64,000 bases of DNA from Phascolarctobacterium_A succinatutens_B (GTDB lineage: Bacteria; Bacillota; Negativicutes; Acidaminococcales; Acidaminococcaceae): NCBI RefSeq assembly GCF_958453765.1, contig NZ_CAUDZA010000001.1, forward strand, positions 62,001-126,000, read 5' to 3'. A model generated the notes under the pieces. It saw only the letters and a program-made list of their open reading frames with translations, was not told the DNA's origin and searched no databases. Position numbers and translations under genes: made by a program. Shown piece by piece: positions 8,267-17,842 of the stretch (position 1 is its first letter; each line of letters begins with the position of its first letter).

Positions 8267-9079
8267 TTATTCGCTATATTTTCTATACGCGGTATGATTG
8301 GTGCAGCCGACAATGTTATTGATAGCAAAGCCATGCTTAAGCGCAGCGGTAACGAACTTCTTCGCCTGCAGCACAGCTTCCTTCATGCTCAGGCCGTCTG
8401 CCAGACCTGCAGTGATTGCTGCCGAGAAGGTGCAGCCTGCGCCATGGTTGTAGGAAGGATAAATCTTCGGCACAGCCATTTCTGTGAATTCCTTGCCATC
8501 GTAAAAAATATCAATTGCGGAATTGTCGCTCAGACGCTCGCCGCCCTTGATAACAACGCTCTTCGCACCGGCAGCAACAATCTTCTCTGCTGCTTCCTTA
8601 ATCTGCTCTACGGTAGTAACCTCAGGCATATCTGCAAGATAAGCAGCTTCCACGGTATTCGGGGTAATAACATCGCAGCGCGGCATCAGCAGCTTTTTGA
8701 TAGATTCTGCCGCATCCGGCACCAGAATCAGGTCACAGCCCTTGCAGACCATAACCGGATCAATAACAACGTTCTGCAAATTGTACTTATCAATCGTAGC
8801 TGCAACCAGTTCTACCAGCTCAGCACTTCCCAGCATACCGGTTTTCATCGCATTGATGCCAACGCCTTCAATCGCTGTCACCAGCTGCTTTTCTACCAAA
8901 TCCAACGGCAACGGAAATACGCTGTGCTCCCAAGTAGTAGGATGCATAGTAACAATGCAAGTCAACGCAGGCATACCATAAACGCCCAGCTCCTCCATAG
9001 TTTTAATATCCGCTTCCATACCGGCGCCGCCGCTTGTATCGCTGCCGGCAATTGTCAATGCTTTATTCATCAAGGTCAT
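8267..9079 (-). CDS. pdxK: Pyridoxine/pyridoxal kinase (ThiD-like fold)
   Basis: Ribokinase-family kinase, 270 aa from the ATG at 9079, which has AAGGAG 8 bp upstream. The protein begins with KALTIAGSDTSGGAGMEADI, and the C-terminal anion-hole/catalytic motif is NHGAGCTFSAAITAGLA. It resembles the Bacillus PdxK (ThiD2) form, with VIDPVMVCKG and the C-terminal NNIVGCTNH, more than classical HMP-phosphate kinase ThiD. It phosphorylates pyridoxal/pyridoxine or hydroxymethylpyrimidine to salvage B6 or thiamine precursors. No thi genes are adjacent, which favours B6 salvage. Confidence 0.85.
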   Translation of the reverse strand: MTLMNKALTIAGSDTSGGAGMEADIKTMEELGVYGMPALTCIVTMHPTTWEHSVFPLPLDLVEKQLVTAIEGVGINAMKTGMLGSAELVELVAATIDKYNLQNVVIDPVMVCKGCDLILVPDAAESIKKLLMPRCDVITPNTVEAAYLADMPEVTTVEQIKEAAEKIVAAGAKSVVIKGGERLSDNSAIDIFYDGKEFTEMAVPKIYPSYNHGAGCTFSAAITAGLADGLSMKEAVLQAKKFVTAALKHGFAINNIVGCTNHTAYRKYSE

Positions 9080-9222
9080 AAGACACACTCCTTCACTTTA
9101 ATAATGTAATCATTATAACCTATCGACTGGCATATGAATAAGCTCAATTTATGGATATTTAATATAGTCAGATAAAAGCTTTGCAAACAAAACGCCCTAG
9201 AAACATAGCAACCTATTTATGT

Positions 9223-11085
9223 TTAGAATGTATAAGTATAGGTCACATGCACCATGCGCGGCAGGCAGTAATACTTGGTAGCGGAGCCCGGATTGCTTAC
9301 GATATCATCCCTGTCGAAGATATTTTCCACGCCAAGCTCTACACTGCTGCTCTTATCGAACTTATAGCCGGCAATAAAGTTTACCGGCAGCAAATCGCCC
9401 CAGCCGCTGGCTCTGTCTGTAGTAAACATGCCTGTCAGCGCAGCATTGAACTTAGCATCATGGTATTTAATGCCGGCATTGTATTGCTCGCGTGCAAATT
9501 TACGCTCCCATACGCCTTTTTTATTTTTACCCATAGGATTGCAGAAATTAGCGCCCAGAGAATAGCTGTATTTGCTGCCGAAATCCTTCTCATAGGTCAT
9601 TTCCAGACCTTTGTTTTTAAAGGACATATTACGTGTCACATACGGATTGGAGCTGGTTCCCTTGCCTTCGTACTCAATAGTATCCAAATCCATATAATAC
9701 AAAGCAGCTTTGAACATGCTTGTATTAGATGTCTTTTTGTAACCGAACTCATAGGTCCAGCCTTCTTCAGGCTCCAGTAAAGGATTAGCCGCAAAGTTGG
9801 CACCGCCGCCGCCGTAAATCTGGGTAAATGTAGGCATCTTAAAAGATTTTGCCGCATTTGCATATAAGCTGCTGTTGTTATCCAGCTTCTTCAGCAAAGC
9901 AAACTGCGGAGTAAAAGCATTGTAACGCTTATTGGCCTCTACAACAGTTTCACGGGCACCTACGGTAGCAGTATAGCCTGCGCCAAGATCTTTGGACAGC
10001 TGTGCAAACACAGCATAATTTGTTCTGAATTCATTAATCTTCGTACCGGGTTTAATGTTTTTTGCTACGGTAATATCATTTTTATAGGAATCACGGGAAA
10101 CCGTCGTACCAACAATAACATCACCGAATTTACCGGTAATCTGCTTTTGCAGATCAAGGCCTATGGTATCAAAGCGTAAATGATCGGACTTGGTCCATTT
10201 AGAGCCCTTAACATTGTAAGTCTGATTTCTGCGGTTGCTGCGGTTATAAAACAAATTGGCACTCACGCTGTCATCCTTATATTGTAAGCGTGAAAAATCA
10301 TCAATATAGTGGTAATTCGCATCCTCGGTAAGCTTGCTCCAGGTTTTGTCATACTGATCATAGGAATACTTGCTGTCATTGTGCTGATGTGAAAAACTCC
10401 AATTATCATCAAACTTATAGCTTGCGGTAAAGGACTTTTTGTTTAAATCATTAATCTGCTTATAATTACTGCTGTATCCCTTCATCGGGTCACTCTGCTC
10501 CAGCGCTACTGCAAAATTCAGCTTGTCGGCATTCAATGTCAGTGCTGCCTTCTCCCTACCGTATTCACCCTTAGTCAGAGATAAGGTGTTGGGCATTTTC
10601 TTTTTCGTGATGATATTGATAACACCGGTAGAAGCCTCGGAACCGTAAAGAGTAGAAGCAGCGCCCTTAACAATTTCTACGCGTGCAATAGATTCTACAG
10701 GAATGGAATCCAGATAATAGGTTTCATTGATGTTGGCAGGAACACCGTCAATCATTACCACAGTGCCTTTATTCGCACCGCGCATCATGATTTTTGCGTT
10801 CATACCGCCAAGGGACTGGCTGCCGCCATAGGAATAGGTAGTTACGCCGCTTTGCAAACGCAAGGCATCAAAAAGATTAGAAGCACCGGTTTCCACAAGC
10901 TGCTTTTGGGAAACGGTTGTAACGGAAGCAGGTGTATCAACATCACGCTTGCTTTCACGCTGCGCTGTAACAACCATGGTATCAAGATTGTATGTCTGTA
11001 AATCATCGGCAAATGCCGGTACCGCAAAAGATATATTCGCAGCCAACAGCGCAGCCGTCAGGGAAATTACAGTATTTTTTCTCAT
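9223..11085 (-). CDS. TonB-dependent outer-membrane receptor
   Basis: 620 aa. Signal peptide 1-26 (cleavage after AVPAFA), TonB box LDTMVVTA (34-41), plug domain (about 45-160, with IMMRGANKGTVVMIDG and VKGAASTLYGSEASTGVINI), then a 22-strand-type barrel to a C-terminal Phe. It imports a bulky ligand (siderophore, cobalamin or other chelate) using TonB energy. No ABC transporter, TonB or ligand-specific gene is adjacent, so the substrate is unknown. The leader of about 45 nt is too short for a cobalamin riboswitch. It has its own near-consensus promoter. Confidence 0.92.
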   Translation of the reverse strand: MRKNTVISLTAALLAANISFAVPAFADDLQTYNLDTMVVTAQRESKRDVDTPASVTTVSQKQLVETGASNLFDALRLQSGVTTYSYGGSQSLGGMNAKIMMRGANKGTVVMIDGVPANINETYYLDSIPVESIARVEIVKGAASTLYGSEASTGVINIITKKKMPNTLSLTKGEYGREKAALTLNADKLNFAVALEQSDPMKGYSSNYKQINDLNKKSFTASYKFDDNWSFSHQHNDSKYSYDQYDKTWSKLTEDANYHYIDDFSRLQYKDDSVSANLFYNRSNRRNQTYNVKGSKWTKSDHLRFDTIGLDLQKQITGKFGDVIVGTTVSRDSYKNDITVAKNIKPGTKINEFRTNYAVFAQLSKDLGAGYTATVGARETVVEANKRYNAFTPQFALLKKLDNNSSLYANAAKSFKMPTFTQIYGGGGANFAANPLLEPEEGWTYEFGYKKTSNTSMFKAALYYMDLDTIEYEGKGTSSNPYVTRNMSFKNKGLEMTYEKDFGSKYSYSLGANFCNPMGKNKKGVWERKFAREQYNAGIKYHDAKFNAALTGMFTTDRASGWGDLLPVNFIAGYKFDKSSSVELGVENIFDRDDIVSNPGSATKYYCLPRMVHVTYTYTF

Positions 11086-11130
11086 AAATATTCATCCTCT
11101 CATGTACATAAAACATCTAACAAATATAAA

Positions 11131-11159
11131 TTTATAACACTTTTAAGGATGCTTGTCAA
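11131..11159 (-). promoter_or_regulatory. Promoter of the TonB-dependent receptor
   Basis: Minus strand: -35 TTGACA (11154-11159), 17-bp spacer, -10 TATAAA (11131-11136). No clear 19-bp Fur box was found, although the region is A/T-rich. Confidence 0.8.
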
Positions 11160-11200
11160 TAAAGTTTTCACGATGATGCAGGCTTTTCAAAAACAAAAAA

Positions 11201-11222
11201 GCTCTTGGATTTCTCCAAGAGC
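11201..11222 (-). terminator. Terminator after tRNA-Ser(GCU)
   Basis: 9-bp stem GCTCTTGGA/TCCAAGAGC followed on the minus strand by TTTTTT, 13 bp beyond the tRNA 3' end. Confidence 0.88.
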
Positions 11223-11235
11223 CGATTGCCATAGT

Positions 11236-11327
11236 TGGCGGAGTGGGTGGGATTCGAACCCACGCACGGGGTAAACCGTCTAACGATTTAGCAAACCGTC
11301 CTCTTCAGCCAGCTTGAGTACCACTCC
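11236..11327 (-). tRNA. tRNA-Ser (anticodon GCU)
   Basis: Class II tRNA, 92 nt on the minus strand: acceptor GGAGTGG/CCACTCC, anticodon loop TTGCTAA, long variable arm, T-loop TTCGAATC and encoded CCA. Confidence 0.94.
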
Positions 11328-11393
11328 ATTAGACTACTTGTTTATTATAACAGATTCTTATCTAAATTGCAAGACCCTATTATAATTTTTTAA

Positions 11394-11483
11394 TGGCGGA
11401 AAGGGTGGGATTCGAACCCACGGAAGGCTTGCACCTTCGCTAGTTTTCAAGACTAGAGCCTTCAACCACTCGGCCACCTTTCC
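11394..11483 (-). tRNA. tRNA-Ser (anticodon UGA)
   Basis: Class II tRNA, 90 nt on the minus strand: acceptor GGAAAGG/CCTTTCC, anticodon stem CTAGT/ACTAG around CTTGAAA, long variable arm, T-loop TTCGAATC and encoded CCA. It lies 66 bp upstream of tRNA-Ser(GCU); a tandem pair. Confidence 0.95.
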
Positions 11484-11555
11484 ATTAGAATTTTATTATA
11501 CTTTAAAAACACGCTTACGTCAAGTACTTACAAAGCACCAAGCAATAAAGCCTTA

Positions 11556-12185
11556 TTACAACGCTTTATCCGTTACTGCAAGCAAACGTGTTTCCAACGC
11601 TTCGGCATCTGCCAAAAGCTGCTTCAGATCTGCTGCAGCCTGCGCGTTCCACGCCTCATCCTTGGTCAGTCCCATGTTAATGCGCACGTTGTACTCCGCA
11701 CAGCGCAGCGCCGCACGCGCCAGCAAACCGCTGCAGGCACCATCCGTAATCACGCCTGGGTTTCCTGATACTACCAACCTGTCTGCCAGCTTCAGTACAG
11801 CAAAAGAGCTGCGGGCAATGTTCAGCGGTACGGTTGCCGCCTGCTTTGCTGCAGCGCGGATTGCCGCTGTACGTGCTGCCTTTTCTTCATCAGTAGTCTT
11901 AGGCAGCTTATAACAACTCATAAAGCTGTTGAATACAGCCGCATCCTCATCTACAAGCGTCAAAAGACGTACGCGTTCTGCTTCCGCCTGCTTCAGCAGC
12001 TCTTTGACCTCCGGTTCGCGTTCGGCGAACTTTTCCTTGCCAATCGTCAGATTAGCAACCATAGAAGCAAGCGCCGCCGCCAAAGCTCCGGCCATTGCAG
12101 CGCCGCCGCCGCCACCGGGGGCGGGCGCAGCGCTTGCAAGCTCAGTTAAAAATTCCTTACAGCTTAAATCGCCAAGCTTATTCAT
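11556..12185 (-). CDS. fchA: Formiminotransferase-cyclodeaminase family protein (methenyl-THF cyclohydrolase)
   Basis: 209 aa, the FTCD_C/FchA fold. It carries the signature PAPGGGGGAAMAGALAAALA near the N-terminus and is otherwise all-helical. The family deaminates formimino-THF or hydrolyses methenyl-THF in the one-carbon and histidine/purine-degradation pathways. Its start overlaps the stop of the YqgF-like gene by one base, so it is the last gene of the long LPS/envelope transcription run. This placement is probably historical rather than functional. Confidence 0.88.
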   Translation of the reverse strand: MNKLGDLSCKEFLTELASAAPAPGGGGGAAMAGALAAALASMVANLTIGKEKFAEREPEVKELLKQAEAERVRLLTLVDEDAAVFNSFMSCYKLPKTTDEEKAARTAAIRAAAKQAATVPLNIARSSFAVLKLADRLVVSGNPGVITDGACSGLLARAALRCAEYNVRINMGLTKDEAWNAQAAADLKQLLADAEALETRLLAVTDKAL

Positions 12186-12595
12186 TAATCCATTTCCTCA
12201 TTTTTCTTCAACCATCTGCGCACCTGCACAACAGCAGCATATGCATCAAGCGGCTCAGGCGGCACCAAAAGACCTAACGGCACCAGCTTACGCCAGCCCT
12301 TAGGAGGATTTTCCTGCCAATACAGGCTACGAGCTTCTTCCGTACTGTATGCTTCACCGACAAGCTCCGGTACCAAATCCGGATAAAGCTCACGCAAAAC
12401 TGCGCCTATAGCCTTATTATTTGTGCCGTTGCCCATAATAATTCCCTGCAGCTTAGCTGAACCGACGAACTGTCGCAGCTCTGCAGCAAGATTATCCGTC
12501 ATCGCAATATGCAGGCTCAGGATTTTGCCATCAGCGGCAACTAATGCCAATCCTGTTTTGCTGCGCCCCGGATCTACGCCAAGATAATTACTCAT
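12185..12595 (-). CDS. RNase H-fold protein, YqgF/RuvC-like
   Basis: 136 aa, beginning YLGVDPGRSKTGLALV, the first beta-strand and catalytic Asp of the YqgF/RuvC RNase H-like fold. IIMGNGTNN and a C-terminal PPEPLDAYAAVVQVRRW with the last acidic residue follow. Possible roles are pre-16S rRNA processing or a Holliday-junction resolvase-like nuclease; a separate canonical yqgF would be expected elsewhere. It overlaps the preceding DUF3084 gene by 8 bp and is sandwiched between it and fchA. Confidence 0.8.
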   Translation of the reverse strand: MSNYLGVDPGRSKTGLALVAADGKILSLHIAMTDNLAAELRQFVGSAKLQGIIMGNGTNNKAIGAVLRELYPDLVPELVGEAYSTEEARSLYWQENPPKGWRKLVPLGLLVPPEPLDAYAAVVQVRRWLKKNEEMD

Positions 12596-13745
12596 TGACC
12601 GGAACCACCTCCAGCCTTACCCTTACAGGTCCAGCTGTCGTAATATCGCCTTTAGCATAAGCACGCAGAATAAAGCTGCCTCTGGTGCGACGCATTGAAT
12701 TAGCTGCTTCAATCATAGTAGCAGCATCCATACTGCCAACCTTACCCGTCATCGGATCAGGCAGCACACCGGCCTTTACCGCATTATGGTTAATCTGCGC
12801 CAAGAATTCCATAAGCACGCTTTCATAGCTCGGGCCGTTATTACCAAGATTATACTGCTCACTGAAAATCAAGGTTCCGTCAGGATAAATGAACTGATTA
12901 TCTACCATTTCAATATCGCATACTGCCAGCTCGCCAACTATGATATTGGCAACGGCACGGATACGGAACAGCATATTACCCTTGCTTTTATCCAGCCTTG
13001 CTACAGCATTATCGACAACATTTTTGCCAATCCAGATAGCCTGCAGAGGCTTTTGCTCATCGTGAATGACACCCAAGCGCTGCAATGCTGCTTCATTAGC
13101 ATTTTGCAGCAGCCAGTTCATCTGAATCATATTTTCTTCATGCTTCAGACCGCCACGCATAATACCGGCAAAGACAACCTCACCGGCGCGGTAATATACC
13201 TGGCCTTCACGCATATTGATGATACCCTTACGCAGAGCCTCGGTAGTTTTTTCCAGCTCGTCAATTTCATTCGTCAGCTGCAGCTTGGAATGTGTAAGCG
13301 AATTTACCTCATTCTGTGCCTGGCTGTACATGTCATTAACCTGGGCCAGCTTGATTTCCATTGCATCATTTTCGGCAACTGCTTCCTGAATTTTAGCATC
13401 AAGCTCACTGATTTTTTTGTTCTGCTCGTTAACCTTGCCTTTAGCCTGTTCAAGTGCAGCAGTTGTATCTGCCTTTTCTTGGTTTAAAAGCTTAAGCTCC
13501 TGCTGAATTTTTTCCATGCCGAACAAAGCTGTGCGTGCACTCTGTGATGCTATTGCCATAACACTGATAGTCAGAACAGCAATAATAGTACCGCCGAGTA
13601 CCGTAAGTAATATGGACGTATGCTTTGGACGCAAGCCAAATACCGACATTCTTTTTTTGCCTATTTTACTGCCCATTTTATCGGCCAGATAGGCAATCAG
13701 GCCACCTACAATGGCCATAATGATAATTAATCTTATACCTACCAA
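12588..13745 (-). CDS. DUF3084 membrane protein with coiled coil
   Basis: 385 aa, starting at a TTG with GGAGG 7 bp upstream. Two N-terminal transmembrane segments (about 4-20 and 47-66) flank a short basic loop (KMGSKIGKKRM). A coiled coil follows (about 75-165), then a globular domain of about 200 aa. This is the DUF3084 architecture; the function of the family is unknown. Its position directly after the Lpt transport genes suggests an envelope role, possibly membrane-tethered in the periplasm. Confidence 0.8.
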   Translation of the reverse strand: MVGIRLIIIMAIVGGLIAYLADKMGSKIGKKRMSVFGLRPKHTSILLTVLGGTIIAVLTISVMAIASQSARTALFGMEKIQQELKLLNQEKADTTAALEQAKGKVNEQNKKISELDAKIQEAVAENDAMEIKLAQVNDMYSQAQNEVNSLTHSKLQLTNEIDELEKTTEALRKGIINMREGQVYYRAGEVVFAGIMRGGLKHEENMIQMNWLLQNANEAALQRLGVIHDEQKPLQAIWIGKNVVDNAVARLDKSKGNMLFRIRAVANIIVGELAVCDIEMVDNQFIYPDGTLIFSEQYNLGNNGPSYESVLMEFLAQINHNAVKAGVLPDPMTGKVGSMDAATMIEAANSMRRTRGSFILRAYAKGDITTAGPVRVRLEVVPVNE

Positions 13746-13779
13746 GTACTCACCTCCATGACTTACTCATCCAAGTCTT

Positions 13780-14871
13780 TTAGGCATTTTTCTTTTTCAT
13801 CAGATAAACGCCGACACCCAAGCAAAGAATGTTAGGCAATGCGCAGGCCAGCAGCGGCGGCATTGCGCCACCCTTGCCCAAACCGGTGGTGAAGGTCATT
13901 ATTGCATAATAAATAAATATTACGATGATGCTGATGCCCAGACCGATAGAAGAGCTGGTACGCTGCTTCTGAGTGCCCAGACAAGCACCGATCATTGCAA
14001 AGAAGAAGCTTGCCAGCGGAATATTGATTCTCATAAAGATTTCGCACCACTGACGTGCTGCCGAGGTATGCTGTTCTTCCAGCATGCTGATATATTCGCG
14101 TAATTCGCGGATAGTCATTTCCTCAGGCTCCTTTTGCTCCCAGGAAATCTGCTTCGGCGAGAAATTCAAGGGAATAATCTGCTCCTTGAATTTGGCACTG
14201 CTTTGTACGCCGTCCTTATCGTCCAGCGCAAAAACATTGCCGTCTACGATACGCCAGCTGCCGTTTTCCCAATAGCCTTCCTTGGCGGTCTGAATACGGG
14301 CAATTTTGCCTTTATTAAACTCTTCGATAGTGATATCGGTCATCTTGCCAAGCTTTTCATCAAACTTATTAGCATAGGTAACACGTTGGGTATCACCGCT
14401 GATAGTTTTGATGATAATATGATTCTGAGTTGTGGGGCGCGTATTGTGGCGGATTTCCTCATTCAGGATTATCGACGCCTTCGCTTTGGAGGTAGGCACT
14501 ACCTTTTCTGCCCACACCATGGAAAACATGCTGACAAAGAAGCCAACAACCAGCACCGGCGCAACAATACGGTAGTAGCTGACACCGCCGGCCTTCATTG
14601 CCGTAATCTCACTGGAACCGGAAAGCTTGCCAAAAGCCATCAGCGCTGCCAGCAGCATAGACATCGGGAAGGTATAGTTGATAACCTCCGGCAGATTATA
14701 CATAAACAAACGGGCTACAGTCTCCAGCGGAGCACCGTATTTAGTCATGTATTGGGTAATTTTAAACAGCATCGTGCTGGCAATAAAAATACTGGAGAAA
14801 GCAGCGATGCCGAAAACGAAGGGGTATAACAGCTCCTTCAGTACATAACGGTCTAATAATCGTAAGCGCAC
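13780..14871 (-). CDS. lptF: LPS export permease, LptF/LptG family
   Basis: 363 aa, GTG start with AGGAGG. Six transmembrane segments in two groups (about residues 12-110 and 270-360) enclose a periplasmic jellyroll domain; the conserved start LLDRYVLKELLYPF fits the YjgP/YjgQ family. With LptB it forms the inner-membrane LPS extractor. Only one such permease gene is present here, so it may act as a homodimer or have a partner elsewhere; LptF versus LptG cannot be settled. Confidence 0.88.
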   Translation of the reverse strand: MRLRLLDRYVLKELLYPFVFGIAAFSSIFIASTMLFKITQYMTKYGAPLETVARLFMYNLPEVINYTFPMSMLLAALMAFGKLSGSSEITAMKAGGVSYYRIVAPVLVVGFFVSMFSMVWAEKVVPTSKAKASIILNEEIRHNTRPTTQNHIIIKTISGDTQRVTYANKFDEKLGKMTDITIEEFNKGKIARIQTAKEGYWENGSWRIVDGNVFALDDKDGVQSSAKFKEQIIPLNFSPKQISWEQKEPEEMTIRELREYISMLEEQHTSAARQWCEIFMRINIPLASFFFAMIGACLGTQKQRTSSSIGLGISIIVIFIYYAIMTFTTGLGKGGAMPPLLACALPNILCLGVGVYLMKKKNA

Positions 14872-14885
14872 TTTTCTTCCTCCTG

Positions 14886-15605
14886 TTACATGCTAAAGTT
14901 ATCGCCAAGGTAATATTTACGGGCAACGGGGTCATTGGCAATTGTTTCACTGTCACCATGCAGCAAAATATGACCTTCAGCCAAAATATAGGCCTTATCA
15001 ACGATGCTCAGTGTTTCACGGACGTTATGGTCTGTAATCAGCACACCGATGCCGCGCTGTGCCAAATGCGCAATCATGCCCTGGATATCCGCTACGGCAA
15101 TGGGGTCAATGCCGGCAAACGGTTCATCCAGCAGAATGAAGGCCGGGTCGGTAGCCAGCGCACGGGCGATCTCTACGCGGCGGCGTTCACCGCCGGAAAG
15201 CGCCTTGCCCTCGCTCTTGCGCACATGGTTCAGACGGAACTCATCCAGCAGAGCGTTCATCTTCGCTTCTCGCTCGGATGCATTCAGATCAGTTGTTTCC
15301 AGAATCGCCATGATGTTATCTTCTACCGTCATTTTGCTGAAAATAGAAGCCTCCTGCGGCAGATAGCCGATACCTGCACGCGCTCTTTCGTACATGGGCA
15401 TTGAGGAAATATCCTTGCCGTCGAGCATCACGGTACCTGCATCAGGCTTTTCAATACCGACAATCATATAGAAGGTTGTCGTCTTGCCGGCACCGTTAGG
15501 ACCGAGAAGTCCTACTACGCTGCCCTGCTCTACGCTGATGCTTACTCCGTCAACAACGTGACGGGTATTATAAATTTTTACCAGATTATCTGTTGTTATA
15601 ACCAA
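14886..15605 (-). CDS. lptB: LPS export ABC transporter ATPase
   Basis: 239 aa, starting at a TTG with GGAGGG 7 bp upstream. Walker A GPNGAGKTT (about 34-42), signature LSGGERRRVEIARAL, Walker B FILLDEPFAGIDP and the H-loop ITDHNVRET. The sequence is typical of LptB. It powers extraction of LPS from the inner membrane by the adjacent LptF/G permease. Confidence 0.94.
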   Translation of the reverse strand: MVITTDNLVKIYNTRHVVDGVSISVEQGSVVGLLGPNGAGKTTTFYMIVGIEKPDAGTVMLDGKDISSMPMYERARAGIGYLPQEASIFSKMTVEDNIMAILETTDLNASEREAKMNALLDEFRLNHVRKSEGKALSGGERRRVEIARALATDPAFILLDEPFAGIDPIAVADIQGMIAHLAQRGIGVLITDHNVRETLSIVDKAYILAEGHILLHGDSETIANDPVARKYYLGDNFSM

Positions 15606-15623
15606 AACTTTGCCCTCCGCTTC

Positions 15624-16394
15624 TTAGGCTAAAGCTTTATCATCTGCGCCCTGTTTTTCTTTACCGGGCAGCGCAGGCTGCTTTTCCGGAATATAGATAA
15701 TATCTACATTACCGTCAGCAATAGCCACGTTGGTATTGGTAAGACGCAGTTTATCACCGGCAACGCTGTTGCCGTTCTGAGTTGCTTTGGCATTGCCGAT
15801 AAGCTCTACATAACCGCTGTTATCGGTTTTATAGACAGCGCTGTCAGCAGAAGCAGTCAGGCTGCGTGCATCACTGCGGATATCAACACCACCGTATGCA
15901 TTGGCAACTCCCTGTGCCATATTATAATCAATCTTTGCCGCATTCAGCACACTGCCGTCGCTGTCGGTAAGACGTGCCCAGCCGCCGATTGTTTCGGCAA
16001 ATTCGCGCGCCTTGTAATAATCAACTCTGTCAGAGCTCAGGCTTTTGCCGCCCTTGGTAATCATGGCACCGCCTACAGCAGACAAATCATTTTCATTATG
16101 CACTATAAACTCATTGCACACAATATGTGCATCATCACGGTCGGCAATAACATTGCCGGTTAAAACACCGCTTTTGCTTTTGCTGTTGAATTTGGCATAA
16201 TCGGCAGTAGCTCTGCCGCCATCCTGCATCAGTACAACATTTCCTTTTGCTACAGCTTCACCGCTGGCCAGGTCATACTCCAGTTCATCAGCCTGAACGC
16301 TGAAATTGCCGGGAGCCGCAAAAGCAGTTGCTGTTACGCCTGCTGCCAGCACGGCTGCAGCCAGTGTCAGCAGTAATCTATTTTTGTAAGCCAT
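15624..16394 (-). CDS. lptA: LptA/OstA-like periplasmic LPS bridge protein
   Basis: 256 aa from the ATG at 16394, chosen because AAAGGCGG precedes it and it begins a clean signal peptide (MAYKNRLLL to ATAFA). The remainder is a repetitive beta-jellyroll of the OstA/LptA type (repeated ...GNVVLMQDG..., ...GNVIADRD... strands). It forms the periplasmic bridge that carries LPS to the outer membrane. It is longer than E. coli LptA, with more repeat strands. It starts immediately after the lptC stop. Confidence 0.85.
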   Translation of the reverse strand: MAYKNRLLLTLAAAVLAAGVTATAFAAPGNFSVQADELEYDLASGEAVAKGNVVLMQDGGRATADYAKFNSKSKSGVLTGNVIADRDDAHIVCNEFIVHNENDLSAVGGAMITKGGKSLSSDRVDYYKAREFAETIGGWARLTDSDGSVLNAAKIDYNMAQGVANAYGGVDIRSDARSLTASADSAVYKTDNSGYVELIGNAKATQNGNSVAGDKLRLTNTNVAIADGNVDIIYIPEKQPALPGKEKQGADDKALA

Positions 16395-16395
16395 C

Positions 16396-16950
16396 TTATT
16401 CGCCGCCTTTCTCCACTTTAGCATTACCCTTAAGCTTAATATGCTTAAAAGCACTGGTAGTTACAGCACTATCCGCAGTTGCGGTATAGGCATCCTTATG
16501 CATTTTAAAATGTCCTGTTGCCGTAATAAGCTCTTTTTCCTGATTCCAGCTTATTTTATCGGCATAAAGCTCGCCGCCGGTATTCAGTACACCCTTAATA
16601 TTACCCTCCAGGAAAAAGTCATTGCTCTTCATGCCGGCACTGCCTTTATCGGCAGAAATATCAATAAAGCTGCCGTCCGCACGATAAACTTTGCCTTTGA
16701 TGCCCTTCAGATAGGCTGTGTTTTTAGCCTTATCGTTAACAACCTCTTCTACTGTAAACTCCCACAGCTTTTTGCCATCCTTTTCCCTTTTAACCATACT
16801 GTTTTTTAAGGAAGCATTAATCTGCGCTGTAACACCATCACCCGGTTTTACAGTTATAGGTTTATCGCCGCTCAGCATCAGCCAGGCAATAATTGCACCG
16901 GCAATTACAATGCCTGCCAATACTGACAGAATTACTTTCTTATTTTTCAT
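16396..16950 (-). CDS. lptC: LptC-like LPS export protein
   Basis: 184 aa: a single N-terminal membrane anchor (about 5-28), then a periplasmic OstA-type jellyroll domain (EFTVEEVVNDKAKNTAYLKG and following strands). It links the LptBFG complex to LptA. It overlaps the upstream acyltransferase gene by 11 bp and is followed at once by lptA. Identity rests on architecture and position as much as on sequence. Confidence 0.85.
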   Translation of the reverse strand: MKNKKVILSVLAGIVIAGAIIAWLMLSGDKPITVKPGDGVTAQINASLKNSMVKREKDGKKLWEFTVEEVVNDKAKNTAYLKGIKGKVYRADGSFIDISADKGSAGMKSNDFFLEGNIKGVLNTGGELYADKISWNQEKELITATGHFKMHKDAYTATADSAVTTSAFKHIKLKGNAKVEKGGE

Positions 16951-17842
16951 CTGGCTGCTTTTCCTCCTCCGGTGGGGTGTATGGTGTATTCCAGCGATGC
17001 TGGAACCACAACCAGTTATCAGGATATTCCTTGATTATTTTTTCAACTTCCTGAGTCATTTTCAGGGTAACATTATAATCATCCAGCTTTTGGTCGCCGG
17101 TGAATTCATAATGGATAGGGTCGCGTACAATCGCTTTATGGCCATAGCCGTCAGGCTTACGTACTATAAAAATCGGCACAATAGGTGCTTTGAATTTACG
17201 GGAAAAATATGCCGGTCCGTTAGGCGTTGATGCCATCTTGCCCAAAAAAGGAACGAAGATGCCGTCATAGCCGCCGTCCTGGTCAGCTATCAGGCCCAGC
17301 ATACGGCCCTTCTTCATAGCACGCGCACAGCCAAGGATTTCACTTGTACCACGCGAAAAAATTTCCTGGCCTACGCCCTTGCGCAGCTCATTCATAAAAT
17401 CGCTGTAAACACGGTTAGGCTGCGGTTTTTCTACCGCACTCAGCGGAAAGCCGTTCAGCGCCAGTGCAGCTCCCAGCCATTCCCAGTTATCCATATGGCA
17501 GGCAAGCATAACAACGCCATGCTTCTCCTTGAGCGCATCCCACAGAACCTCCGGACGGTCAAAGGTTACCAGACCGCGGATATTATCCTTGTTCAACGCC
17601 GGCATATACATAATTTCCATAAAGGTTATGCCAAGCTTCACAAACAGCGATTTGATTGTAGCCTCGGCCTGCTCCTGACTATAGCCTAAGCGCTCGCGGA
17701 TAGTTTCCTCTGCACGCACACGCTGCTTTTTGGCAATTTTATGATAGAGGTGGCCCATACCCTTACCGATAACCACAACTGCCTTATAGGGCAGCCAGGA
17801 AATTACGGTACTCATTGTTTTTAATAAATAATAAAGCCACAT
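16940..17842 (-). CDS. lpxL: Lipid A late acyltransferase, LpxL/HtrB family (copy 1)
   Basis: 300 aa. Transfers a secondary acyl chain from acyl-ACP to the Kdo-lipid A precursor at the inner membrane. The catalytic HX4E motif is CHMDNWEW (about 115-122), and the substrate motif DQDGGYDGIFVPFLGK (about 189-204) is present. The start abuts kdsC. A second family member lies at 29610-30500, so lipid A probably carries two secondary chains. Confidence 0.92.
   Translation of the reverse strand: MWLYYLLKTMSTVISWLPYKAVVVIGKGMGHLYHKIAKKQRVRAEETIRERLGYSQEQAEATIKSLFVKLGITFMEIMYMPALNKDNIRGLVTFDRPEVLWDALKEKHGVVMLACHMDNWEWLGAALALNGFPLSAVEKPQPNRVYSDFMNELRKGVGQEIFSRGTSEILGCARAMKKGRMLGLIADQDGGYDGIFVPFLGKMASTPNGPAYFSRKFKAPIVPIFIVRKPDGYGHKAIVRDPIHYEFTGDQKLDDYNVTLKMTQEVEKIIKEYPDNWLWFQHRWNTPYTPPEEEKQPDEK

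Noticed and set aside
10986..11130. Cobalamin or other riboswitch before the TonB receptor
   Set aside because: The promoter leaves only about 45 nt of leader, far too short.
16395..16454. Longer N-terminus of lptA (20 extra codons)
   Set aside because: It would run through the lptC end without a ribosome site and spoil the signal peptide.
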